From: Reticulitermes speratus
Lineage: Eukaryota; Arthropoda; Insecta; Blattodea; Rhinotermitidae
Direction of reading: 5' to 3'
Assembly: GCA_021186555.1 (NCBI GenBank)
Contig: JAJKFL010000012.1
Span: 23,013,711-23,077,710, forward strand
DNA length: 64,000 bases
Below, in pieces: positions 1 to 18,800 of the stretch. The notes beneath the pieces were generated by a model. The model saw only the letters and a list, made by a program, of their open reading frames with translations, made no database searches and was not told where the DNA came from. Position 1 is the first letter of the stretch, and every line of letters begins with the position of its first letter. The translations under genes were made by a program, and so were the position numbers.

Positions 1-7641
<7,641 letters not shown>

Positions 7642-7789
7642 TTCCTTATAACCAACCACATGCGGAGTTTCTAGTTTTGAACTGTGTGACTGAATCAGTA
7701 CGGGTCTGTGTTACTGAGTGTGTTGTGTGTTCACACAAAGAAATACACTTAACTTATTCACTTAATTTTTCCTTTTGTTGCTTCTGGGT

Positions 7790-9380
7790 AATATAGTATG
7801 GTCCATTTTAATATTATCCTCCCATCTATGCCTACGTTTTCCAAGTGACCTTACTCCTTCATGTTTTCCCACTAAAACCCTATATGCAATTCCCTTCTCC
7901 TCCATACAAGCCACATGCTCTGCCCATCTCATCCTCCTTGATTCAATCACCCAAATAATATTTGGTGAGGAGTACAAAGCATGAAGCTCCTCATTATGTA
8001 ATTTTCTCCTGCCTCCTGTTACTTAACCCCTCTTTGGCCCAAATATCTTCCTCAGCACCCTATTCTTTAACACCCTCGGCCTATGTCCTTTTGTTAATGT
8101 GAAAGATCAAGTTTCATACCCACACAAAATAAGCAAAAATATAGTTCTGCATATTGTAATCTTTATGTTTTCAGAGAGCAAAGAGTAAGACGAAAGAATC
8201 TGAACCACCTGGTAGCACGCAATCTCTGAGTTTAACGTGCTTGTATTTACTTCATGAGTTGTTAGTATTGTTCCCTAATATTTGAAATTGGCCACAGACT
8301 TATTACATATCTATATGTTGTGATTTTGTCCTACATTCTGTTGACAAGACATGAAATTATACTTCATTTCCTCAGCATTTACTTCATGGCCAACCTCCTT
8401 ACTACCAAATAATAGACCTTCTTTGTTTTTCTTTACAGTACGTATTTTTTCACAATAAATTAACATTATCAGCATAGACCAAAAGCTGATTTGCCCCATT
8501 CAATTTTGGTCCCTCATGGTTTTCTCGGACCTTCCCAATAACACACTGTAAAGCAAAGTTGAAAAGCAATGGTGACAAAACATCTTGTTGCAGACCATTC
8601 TGAATAGAAAATTAATCGGACAAATATTTGCCTGAGATCTGCACTCTTCTGGGATATTACGCAGCGTAGAGTGGTAATTCTGTACTGATCCTTGAATATG
8701 GGACCGAAAGGTTGTCCCGAAACGTTGATACAGAATTATCACTCTACGCTGCGTAACATCCCAGAAGAGCACAGATATCATCTACATCCTGGCAGAAGCC
8801 TGAAATCACAAATATTTGCCTATCCAGAATTTATTATAATTTTCATTTTAACAGATTTACTAGTTTCATGGGTACACCCAACTCAACTTCCATTCTAACT
8901 GAATTGTTACACTTTCTTGAAGTTTACAAATAGTTAATGTATTGTATTCCAATTTTTGGTCAAGTGCTTGTAAAATAACTGATCAGTAGTTGATCTGTTA
9001 CACTGAAATCTACAATGATGATCCCCTATAATTTTGTTTACATATGGAGTTAACTTAGACAGAAGAATACTGGGTAAGACTGTTTATGTAGTTGATAACA
9101 GTGTTATGCCAAAATAATTACTACAATCAATTTTATCACCCTTTTTATAAATAGGTACAATAACAGACTTCTTTCATTCCTGAGGCAATATTTTACCCCC
9201 TGACTGGATAAATTATGCAGGAATTTTGTCTATAGGTGACTTTTCATATATTTGAATACTGCAGTTTTAAATTAAAAATACAACATTTACTGTGGCATTT
9301 GTAAATCTAATCCTGGTGTATTATGTTTATCATGAAAGACATTATTTAAATTCCTTGCAATAACAACCCTGTTGCTAGTT
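7790..9380 (-). mobile_element. LINE remnant (reverse transcriptase and 3' end), inactivated
   Basis: On the minus strand, in 5'-3' order, RT fragments can be read: VIVPIYKKGDKIDCSNY (about 9150), VELGVPMKLVNLLK (about 8860), a damaged palm region (about 8400-8600) and the C-terminal SRRMRWAEHVACMEEKG followed by KRRHRWEDNIKMD (about 7800-7970). Many stops and frameshifts separate them. This tail is typical of a LINE family abundant in insects. The 174-bp foldback unit at 8634-8807 has inserted into it, so the LINE is older. Confidence 0.75.
8634..8807 (+). mobile_element. Palindromic foldback insertion with 14-bp target duplication
   Basis: ACAAATATTTGCCT occurs at 8620-8633 and again at 8808-8821, so the 174 bp between is an insertion. 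Its arms (GAGATCTGCACTCTTCTGGG and its near complement) flank a loop reading GGGACCGAAAGGTTGTCCCG then AAACGTT. This resembles a degenerate hammerhead core: the first box is damaged, the GGGAC/GTCCC stem and GAAAC are kept. It interrupts the LINE relic. Confidence 0.8.
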
Positions 9381-11250
9381 TGAAACTGTGCACAGTCTTG
9401 AGTGAGATCAGCACTTACAAGATCACAGCTGTCAGGTCAACTACTAATGACCTCCACAGAACAGAAACCTTAACAAGCTAACAGTTCCTTAGCCATGCAG
9501 CAAACACCCTGCATTTCATGGAAACCAAAAACTTATTACTGTGTTCATCGAAGCCTGCCAACTGCCCAACTCTGAGTTACACACTCTACCCACTCCCACC
9601 ACCCTATTTACTGCGATGCAATTCAATATTATCCTACAATTCATGCATATGTTTATATGCACGTCTTTTTCGTTCGTGTGTTATTTAAAGACACTGTCCA
9701 CTGCTAAGATTATATAATGTCGGTGACACATGTGTAAGTACATATGATTGGTGGAATACTGACAGGGTTAAGCTGAAGTACTGAAAGACAAGCCTCTCCC
9801 AGTGCCAATCTGTCAGCCACAAATGCCACATTGGAGTGAGCCTGGGCTTCCAAGGTCAGAGGCTGGAGAAGTGCCTGAGATGTGCATCTGCTCTATTGTT
9901 ATTACCAAATGTAGGAAATTAAAAAACGCAATGTACAGCAGGCCTCTAAAGTCATAACCACACCAAAGTTTGTAAAAATCCATCAACTTGTTCAAAAGAT
10001 GAAATAAGGGACACACAACACTGACAGCAGCATAATCTGAGAAGCATAGATTTTACCTTAAGGAAGAAAAGTCTGTTAAAAATGTAACTACTCTGCTTCT
10101 GCTTCCTACTGTAGAACTCAGAGAAAAAAACGTATGACGCAACAAAATTTACTCTGCATTTTTGCCATATATGTATGGCAGACACAACTACAACTGTTAA
10201 AGCAATGTGTAAATATTGCAGTAGGCTTTTGGGATGAGATTTGAATCCTAATTTCCAATCTGTTTTTTATTATGTTACTCTCTTCATCTGAGTGTTATAC
10301 TTTTTTAAAAGTTTCAGTTATAATACACAATGGAAGTCTCCATTATCATTTCTGTGAGGAACAATGGATTTGGGCATTAAACTGAGAAAAATGTTAAATG
10401 TAGGAAATTTAACACTTATAGTATTGACTTGAGATTGCTGAAATAGATCGTCAAATGAGGGAAAGTTTTAAATGGAGGAATATTAAATGAGATCCACACT
10501 TAGCTGTGACACTGACAAGGAAAACATCCATTTCCCTGGGCAAGAACAGATGTGTCTGTTCATTCAGAAAAAAAAATTCTATTCGTACCCTCAGACATTG
10601 TAACTGAACCGAATATTCACAGAATAGGGTAAGGTAGGACAATGATGAACAGAGGACTGCCGAACTAAAGACAAGGTATTCATATTAAGAACAACACTAC
10701 AAATTCTTAGTGCTGTACTGTGCTTACAAAAGAAAAACTGAATACAAGTGCAAGGTGGTACCAAGTTCTGGCCACATGAAGCATGTTACTCCACTGTGCC
10801 ACATGCATATATATACATACATATACAGAAAAAATACACAAAAATTATATGAACCTGCAACAGCACCAACTGTTCAATGCTACTTGAGACAACAGAACTT
10901 GTGGAACTTACCACTCCAACTGTTCGCTGCTACTTGAGACAAAAGAACTTGTGGAAGTCCCACAAGCCACTCACAGCTCAAAGTTGGATACGTTCAGATG
11001 CTGAAGGATGTTCCGTGCTGAAACACATAATGACGTAAGGTTTAATTGGCATGCCTAGTTTCAACCACACCAAGAAAAACTTCACAATAAACCTTCATAC
11101 TTGTTTACAACAGCCTAGGAGACGACCATAAGAATGTCCAGAAACATCATATATTTTTTAATCATCATACATATTAAAAAAAAAACAAGACAATGAAATG
11201 AAGGTTAAATAAAAAAGTTTTTATGTGAGTAATTTCCACCTGCATTCCCT
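9381..11250. other. Intergenic stretch without recognised genes
   Basis: AT-rich sequence. The only structure seen is a direct duplication of about 50 bp around 10866-10960 (AACTGTTC..GCTACTTGAGACAA twice). No conserved exon was found on either strand. Confidence 0.5.
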
Positions 11251-11254
11251 CCAT

Positions 11255-11410
11255 ACTGTAACAGTACTTAGTTGAGTGATTTCATAGTGTAACAGTACCA
11301 AGCAGACTGACTTCAAAGTGCAACAGTACCCAGCCAACTGATTTCAGTGTAACAGTACCCAGCCGAATGACTGCATAGCGTAACAGTACCTAGCTGACTG
11401 ATTTCATCGC
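11255..11410. repeat. Degenerate tandem repeat, about 35-40 bp units
   Basis: Four to five diverged units share TAACAGTACC.AGC and CTGA.T(T)TCAT, for example around 11260, 11297, 11337 and 11378. Confidence 0.6.
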
Positions 11411-11539
11411 ACATACACCTCAGCATCTGTGGGTTTACTGTTCTAACAGATGCAGTGATTTTCTGTTTCAGTTCATCTATGTTGAGCTCCTGTCCAGCAC
11501 ATTCGTATATGGTACATTCATTACACTCTCACATGACAC

Positions 11540-12440
11540 AGACACATGGCATTCCTTTATGTAGGCCTATCCTCAGAAGAAGAAATAAAGTGGTGTAAGG
11601 TCAGGGCAATGAGATGGCTAAGTGACAGGGCAACCTCTGGCAAACCATTTCTGTGAAGATTTTCAGTCCAAGAGGTCCTGCACTGCAATGGGAAAATAAT
11701 GTGGAGGTGCTCCATCTTGCTGGAATAGCATGTCATTAGGACCGTCTTCTTCCAAAATTGGATTGGCATGAGGAATTCCTCCAAAACGTGTAGGTACAAT
11801 ACACTGGGCACAGTGTGCGCAGCAAAAAAGAAAGCCTCAAATACTTGTTTGTATAGAGCACAAGCCACTGGACTTGGGGCTGTCCCTTCTACCTTCGGTC
11901 ACTGGATGCAGAATGTTGCTCCCACAGATTGCAATGTTATGTTGGTTAGCATGCCTGGACTGATGGACAGTGGTTTTGTCACTCAACACAATAGAGCCGT
12001 ATAAAGTTCATTACCATCTTCAAGTGCTTAAAGATTGTCATATCAAATTCTGTAGCAAACTTCCTTGTCTTGGGCTGTCATGTGCTGCAACAGTTAGTAT
12101 TTGTAACTTTTAAATCTGAAACATGTCGCACAATTTTGTGCACTGTTGATTATGGCATGCTTTATGGTCAGGCCACTTGTCTTCATTCTCTTGTACTGTG
12201 AACAAAGGCCACTTAAACTTCATTCACCTTAGCTTCAGGAATTGGTCGTTTACCAGGGCTTTTCCCTTTACTAATGTAGCCAGCCTCACTGAACAACTTG
12301 TAGCTCCTGTAGATGGACATTTTTGCTGGTGGTTCCCTACCAAACTGCATATGAAATCTGTTCTGCACTGTGAGCACAGACTTTAATTTGTGATGCCTCA
12401 GCACATACAGTAACATTCACCACTTGAGATGCCATTTTCC
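11540..12440 (-). pseudogene. Tc/mariner (IS630)-type transposase relic
   Basis: On the minus strand the N-terminal helix-turn-helix region reads LTVQNRFHMQFGREPPAK then SIYRSYKLFSEAG (about 12400-12250). Downstream, in a shifted frame, CPDLTPLYFFF (about 11600) corresponds to the SPDLTPLDFFLWG block around the third catalytic Asp. The segment between is broken by stops and shifts, so it is inactive. Confidence 0.6.
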
Positions 12441-12668
12441 ACAACCATGATGTTAGCACCACTGGTGGCAAGACCTGGAAACTCAAGTAGCATGATTTCC
12501 AAACCTGATTACATTACATAATGAATATGTCAAGTTCTCATTTGCGTGCCTTACAGTTCATGAAAACACTAAATTGAAACCATCTACATTTCATGTTTTG
12601 CCCCATACAGCTTCCAAAAGCAGCAGAGTGACAATCCAGACAGCCTGTATGACAATAATGACAAGAAA

Positions 12669-13001
12669 ATGAGTTGTGACGATGTGTGCCCTGAAGACGG
12701 CCATGTAGGATCAAAATGAGTTGTGAGGACACGTGCCCTGAAGACGGTCATGATAGGGTCAAAATGAGTCGTCAGGATGTGCACCCTGAAGACGGCCATG
12801 TAGGATCAAAATGAGTTGCGAGGACACGTGCCCTGAAGACAGTCATGATAGGGTCAAAATGAGTCGTCAGGATGTGCACCCTGAAAACGGCCATGTAGGA
12901 TCAAAATGAGTTGTGAGGATGTGTGCCCTGAAGACAGCCATGATAGGGTCAAAATAAGTTGTGAAGATATGTGCCCTGAAGGTAGCCATGATAGGGTCAA
13001 A
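12669..13001 (+). repeat. 47/48-bp minisatellite with 95-bp higher-order unit
   Basis: Seven units start at 12669, 12716, 12764, 12811, 12859, 12906 and 12954. Through six units they alternate between a 47-bp type ending CCATGTAGGATCAAA and a 48-bp type ending CATGATAGGGTCAAA; the seventh repeats the 48-bp type. A unit dimer of 95 bp was therefore amplified. One frame is open and reads repeats like SCEDVCPEDSHDRVKI, but the 47-bp units make an expressed protein repeat unlikely. Confidence 0.85.
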
Positions 13002-13396
13002 ATGAGTACTAGCCTAGTAGCTACTTCCCATCCACATGCCTCCCCCACACCCATACGTCATCCCAGCAGCTACAGCCTCTCTGCATGCCTTTCCCCACTC
13101 CTACTTATCTGCCCAGTAGCTACCTCCCCTTCACAAGCCTTCCCCACTCCCACCTGTCAGGTGAGTAGCTTTCTCCCCTCTGCAAACCTTCCCCGACTCC
13201 CACCACTTATTCTTTCTCTGACCCGAATATAATCAGTCAATAGTGATAAAACACTGGAGGTGCCATCTTGCTGCATGCACACTCTGCCATTGACAACTAG
13301 CAACTGTGTCCTTACTTTGTCCATTCAGATGTAATTCCTAAATAAAAGTGTTTGAAATATGTCAATGTAAAAGATCAAAGTTTGAGTGAAAATTAA

Positions 13397-14844
13397 CCTT
13401 TAGCGTCCGGACTTATTTCTCAGCTTTGCCCTTTAAATCGAGATAAGTGGCCTACTTTACGGCACAATACCTGTGTGATCGGTTCTGCGGTCCCCGCGTT
13501 GGCCGTTTAAACTTTTGCGCATTCGTTTGAAAAACTTTAATATTATTTTTTCTTTCAGAGATAAAATGGTGGAATTACTTCCATTTTGTAGAAAATGAAA
13601 CAGGCTTTTAGCAGAGAGCTTTATAAAGTCAGCTTGTATCCTTTCTGCCTAAATACACACAATAAAATTCCGTATTCGTATGAATTTGCAGTTTATGTCG
13701 TCTTATTTGGGGCTGTTAGCGACATCTATTATGAAACAGGATTTTAGCAGAGCGCTTTATAAAGTCAGCTTGTATCCTTACTGTCTAAATACACACAATA
13801 ATGTTCCGTATTCGTATGAATTTGCAGTTTATGTCGTCATATTTGGGGCTCTACGAAACATCTCTGTTATGAAACAGGCGTTTAGCAAGCGCTTTATAAA
13901 ATGTCAGCTTGTATCCTTACTGATATCTCGTCTCTCCTACTCAATGAACACAGTTTATTTATCTGAAGCACGCACAAACCTAACACTAGCCTCTGCTAGC
14001 AGTCTAAACATTGGAAGGTTTTATGGCGTCTCTGATTGCAGGAGTATTCCACACCGCTTATAGCAAAACAGAAGTATATCCTGAAACAGTCTCCAACATC
14101 ACATACCTACTAAACCTATTTATGAACCTAAAATGAAATATCAGAAGACAAAGAGAAATTCTCGCATTCAAGAAATAATTGAACGTTTTAATTTTCAGAC
14201 AAATAGCGCTTAAAAATAATGTAAAAGGATTTGTTTGGCGTTTTTATTAGAATAATGACAGTACAGTTATAGTACATTTTTGCACACGAAATTCGTCTGT
14301 CAGGAAGGTTGACGTAATATTTCTTGGCAACGAAATATTACACTGCCTGCGATACTAAACTACAAACAGCTCCTTTATGACTGGTCCAGTTTGTTTTCAT
14401 TTCTGGAGTCTGTTTCGTTTTGTTTCTCACTAACGCTAACTACACAGTAGGAAACTTGTGTGAATCACTACGCCTATGTCTAGCTCAGCCATATGATATA
14501 AAACTCTAGTACAAGTGAATCGCGCTTTCACCATGCGGTTGTTTTCAGTCGACTGAAACCACACGACATCCGCTGCAGTGCAAAACAAGTTACGTAACTT
14601 CCTAATGCTTCCAGAGCTGATCGATAAAGCTTCTTCAATGTTACAGCCTGAGTTCCTTCCTGGGGTAAAGTAGTCGGAGCGTGAAACAAACCAAACATTT
14701 CATTTAACGCGGAATGTGGAGGTATACACGTTACCTACATGTATTTAAAGCTGTGGGAGCTATCCCCCGCGGTCATGGGCAGGAAAGGACGACTGACGGT
14801 TTAAAGGGCCCTGGCAACTATATGGCACGCACGGACTCTAAAGG
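13397..14844. mobile_element. Non-autonomous piggyBac-like element (1448 bp)
   Basis: TTAA flanks both sides (13393-13396 and 14845-14848). The ends are inverted: CCTTTAGCGTCCG on the left and, on the other strand, CCTTTAGAGTCCG on the right. A second block GCCCTTTAAA is also inverted at 30-40 bp inside each end. TTAA duplication and CC(T/C)TT ends are hallmarks of piggyBac-like elements. No transposase frame is present. The interior carries three direct repeats of about 135 bp. Confidence 0.8.
13594..13925. repeat. Three direct repeats of about 135 bp inside the piggyBac-like element
   Basis: The phrase ATGAAACAGG...TTTAGCA followed by CTTTATAAA and GTCAGCTTGTATCC recurs at about 13596, 13730 and 13868. 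Between copies, ATTCGTATGAATTTGCAG and TTTGGGGCT recur too. Confidence 0.8.
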
Positions 14845-14848
14845 TTAA

Positions 14849-15654
14849 TGTTCTGACCTTCTTGGAAATGGCACTATGTAGCCTGACCGGTAGGTAACAA
14901 TGGCACTATGTAGCCTGACCGGTAGGTAACAACACCTGTATTAATGAATCAAGAATATGATGGGCAGTATATGTAGTATACATGGTGAATACAAGCACAT
15001 ACAAGTTCTGTCAAGCTACCTAAATGGCAGAGACCACTAGAAGTCATAAGCACAGGCAAGAAATGGACTGGAGGATCAACACATGCTTTTGTGAACATGT
15101 TGATGAACCCAAGTCAGCAATAACAAACAATCAAATACAACCACATACATCAACACCATCCTTCGTGCATCCTCTGTTTCAGCAATGCCTTGCTCCTGCA
15201 GGGATGTACAATTAAGTGGATGCTATTAAAAGGTTTACAATGTAACATACATAGTATTATGGTATATGCTGACAAATACTTTAAAATTATTGTTACAAAA
15301 AGTTCTTCCTCTCTGCTTCTTTTATGTGTCTTCTTTTGTATGATGTTCCATGCAAGAGGTGATAAAATTAGAAGATATATAAAAGACAAAAAACATTAGT
15401 GACCGAATAATTTGAAACTTTAACATCTACTGCAACCTGTGTTAAACTGTAAAACATACTTTCCACTTACGTATCAACCATGAAGGATGGCAATGCACTG
15501 CCCAAACATGTAGGATGCAAGAGAATTGTCAATAAATGTGGTTGATATAGATAGTTTGTCATTGTCATGTGAAAAAGAAATAACAACATCAACCTGTTAT
15601 ATTTAAATGGTTATGAACATTTAAGTGAGAATTTCTTGGCTAGCTAAGTGACTA
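14849..15654. other. Region downstream of the Greatwall gene
   Basis: Contains two tandem copies of a 32-bp unit (TGGCACTATGTAGCCTGACC, about 14868-14932). The part next to 15655 must include the minus-strand 3' UTR of the kinase, but I could not fix a polyadenylation site. Confidence 0.5.
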
Positions 15655-15893
15655 TCAGCTGTTAGCTACAGTTTGTAAACCTTGGAAATAGACAGTGTCC
15701 ATGCCGTCATCAGGCTGTGGCACGAACGGTGCTGTCACGCTCAGGAGATTGTCCCAATCCACTGCAGAAAAGAGGGGCATCTGTTTCACCTTGGGTGCTG
15801 TAGGCCTCAAACGTGGGTCCAGTGTGAGAAGAGTGTCAATTGCAGAACGGGCAGACTCCGAAAACTGTTCCTCTTCCTGTGGCCATGGGATGT
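15655..15893 (-). CDS. gwl (MASTL): Greatwall last exon: C-lobe end and AGC tail
   Basis: Reads [40 protein letters not shown] and [14 protein letters not shown], then TGA at 15657-15655. FVPQPDD..DT.YF is the short C-tail of MASTL, which lacks the long hydrophobic tail of other AGC kinases. Confidence 0.95.
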
Positions 15894-18800
15894 CTGTGAC
15901 AGAAAACTGGCTACAAAAATCTACACATGACATGGATATATGGACAGACAGAAAGACACATAACTTTCTTATGCATTAATTTTGCATAAAACAAACATGT
16001 AAAGCTGTAACATGATCAGTAATGTAAACAGGGTTGTCTTAAGCCCTTCAGTGCAGAGGGATGTGCTCCGGCCAGTGCAATGTGTTTCGTTTCTCACTAA
16101 AGATATACCATACATGACATTTACAAATTCATGCAACCGTACATTTTGAACAATACTTATATGCAAAATTACAGTCTAAGCAACTGAAGTAACTGTCAAA
16201 TTAATACCAATTTCATAACAATAAACAAAAGAGGCATAGCTATCTTGCCTCTCTCATGCTGGCTGCACCATGTTGAAAGACCCTGCACTGAACGCCTACA
16301 CATTTGAACATACCTCTGTTCAGAATGTTGTTAAACACATCCTGTGCAGTCCCATCATTGAAGGGTGGAATGCCAGCCATGAATTCAAACAAGCACACGC
16401 CTAATGCCCACCAGTCCACTGCAGCTCCTGCATCACAAAAACAACACACTCAGGACAGGGGGCAGTGTTGAGGTAGCAGTCAGGTAACAGAAATTGTCCA
16501 GAAATACAGCATTCTAAGTACGTATCACCTGTACTGTAACACAGTTGTTTGCAACTGATTATCAACTACGGTACAGTTCAACCATCAAAAAAGGAATAAT
16601 GGTTACAAAGCCTTTCAAATGCATTAAATGGGAATTGTTTTTTAAATAAGCAAATACGGTATTCTAAAGGGAGCCACTGTAACACAGTCGATGTAATGAC
16701 TGGATGATCCAGGGTTTCAATCCTGGTAAGGACAAGAAATTTTTCTCTTCTCCAAAACATCCTGACTGGCTCTGGGACCCACACAGCCCCACATTAATGG
16801 ACACAAGGGTCCTTTAATGGAAGCAAAGCAGCCAGGGCATGAAGTTGACCACTCAGCGCAAAGGTTAAGAATGAGTAGAGCCATACCTCCACTCCCCCTG
16901 TATGCCTTCATGATGTGGACATGGAAAACTTTACCTTTCTTATCATCTTCTAAAGTGGGAAAACGTTTTACATGACAACTTTAAAAAGAAGAAGATTTAA
17001 CATCAGTCTTATGGGAGTCTTGGCAGGGCTTCAAAATTCTAACATCCTGCATGGGAAAACTTTGTATCCAGGAACTTGCTGTTACAACTGTGCTTAGAGG
17101 GTTATTTAATGAAGCAGATGCAGCTCCTACCTGGAGCAGGTTTTGAAATAAAGTATTATGACAAGCCTACATGCACCATGAAGATGTAGACATGGAAGAA
17201 ATATAATTTTCATCTTATCAATGTGTAAGCCAGGGTGTACGTTTGCAGAAATTAATCTGCTTCCAAACATCCAACACAGTATGTTTAGCTTCAGACCTGT
17301 AGCCCTTACCATGTTCTTGATGTAACAGTAATTCCGGTGCCAAGTAGTCTGGTGTACCCAGGATACGGTGGTCACTGGACGGCTTGCCTCGCCGGACAGA
17401 CTTCGGTGTGCGATATGGTGTATGATTAGAAGTAAGGGGAGCCGCTATGACAGGGCTACTCTGTTGGGCAAAAAATAAAGTCTTAACCAACAAAATCTGA
17501 TTATGACAGGTGTTAACTACACAAAGAACAGCAATGTGCAAGCAGTTTGCAACTTCAATGCAAGGTTAGTTTGCTTGAACTTATGAAAAACTAAATTAAA
17601 TAGTCACATTGTGGTCTTTAGCGATTCTGGAACAGTGTGAAGGATGTGCAGACACTGTCACAGGAAGTACACAATAGTCTAGAAGAAAAACTTTGTGCAA
17701 TCAAATGTGAAAGTGGGAATGCAGTGGAACAATATCAAGAAATGTGTGTTAGATACTATGAGCGATTTGGTTGGAAAAGTCGAGAAGAGAGCAAGAAAGC
17801 CATGGATTACACAGGAGATGATCAGTAAAATGGATGAACAAAGGAAATGGAAGAATGTCAACAACATAATAGGAGACTTAAACATCAATTTCCTAAAAAA
17901 TGATAGAAATAAGAAAAACTAGAAGTTTTGCTTAATATGTTCGGTTTACAAGCAGTGATAAATGTACCTACTAGAATATACAAAAAGACAAACTCTGCTA
18001 TCGATCAAATAATTTTAAACCCAGAGTTACGGGGCTTTAAAACAGAAGTTCTTGACACAACTCTGTCAGACCATTTTGGCAAATACTTGAAATAGATCAT
18101 GATTCACTTCCAGGAAAGAATTTCAAACAAACCGAAGCTATATACAAATACATTAGGGTAACTAATGATGAGAATACAGTATTAAATATTTAAATTACTT
18201 ACTTTCGGGGGAGAACTGGGAAAATGTTTATCAACAGCATGACATTGATACTGCATATAAAGAATTTTTACAAACCCTCACTTATTATTTTGACACTGCA
18301 ATACCTTTCAGAAAAGTGAATATAAACAAAAAAATTAAAAATCAATGGATCACACCTGGAATTTGTAAATCTAGTGAAAGATTAAAAAATTTAAGCAGAT
18401 ACATTAAAGAAAGAAATGTGACAGCAGTATTTGTAAATTACTATAATAACTATAAAGAAATTTATCACAAAGTAATTAATTTGGCTAAAAAAATGCATTG
18501 TGACAAACAAATATCAGAATCAATCAATAAATAAATAAAAAATACGGGACTTAATAAAAGATGAATCGTGTGAGTCGGAAAAGAAAAAATATGCACCGAT
18601 TGTTATAGAGAAGAATGGAAACTTAATTTTTGAACCAAAACATGTAGCAAAGCTATTGAATGCTTACTTTACTGAGATAGCAGAAAGGCTACAGGGTAAT
18701 TGTACCCCTGGGGTACTTAAATATTCCAACAGTAATCCAAAACTTTCAGCCTCAATATTTTTTACACCCACAAATGATGATGAAATAGCTACTATTATTA

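Noticed and set aside
12669-13001. Expressed Cys/Asp-rich repeat protein (SCEDVCPED repeats)
   Set aside because: Unit lengths of 47 and 48 bp are not consistently multiples of three and there is no start, splice or domain support.
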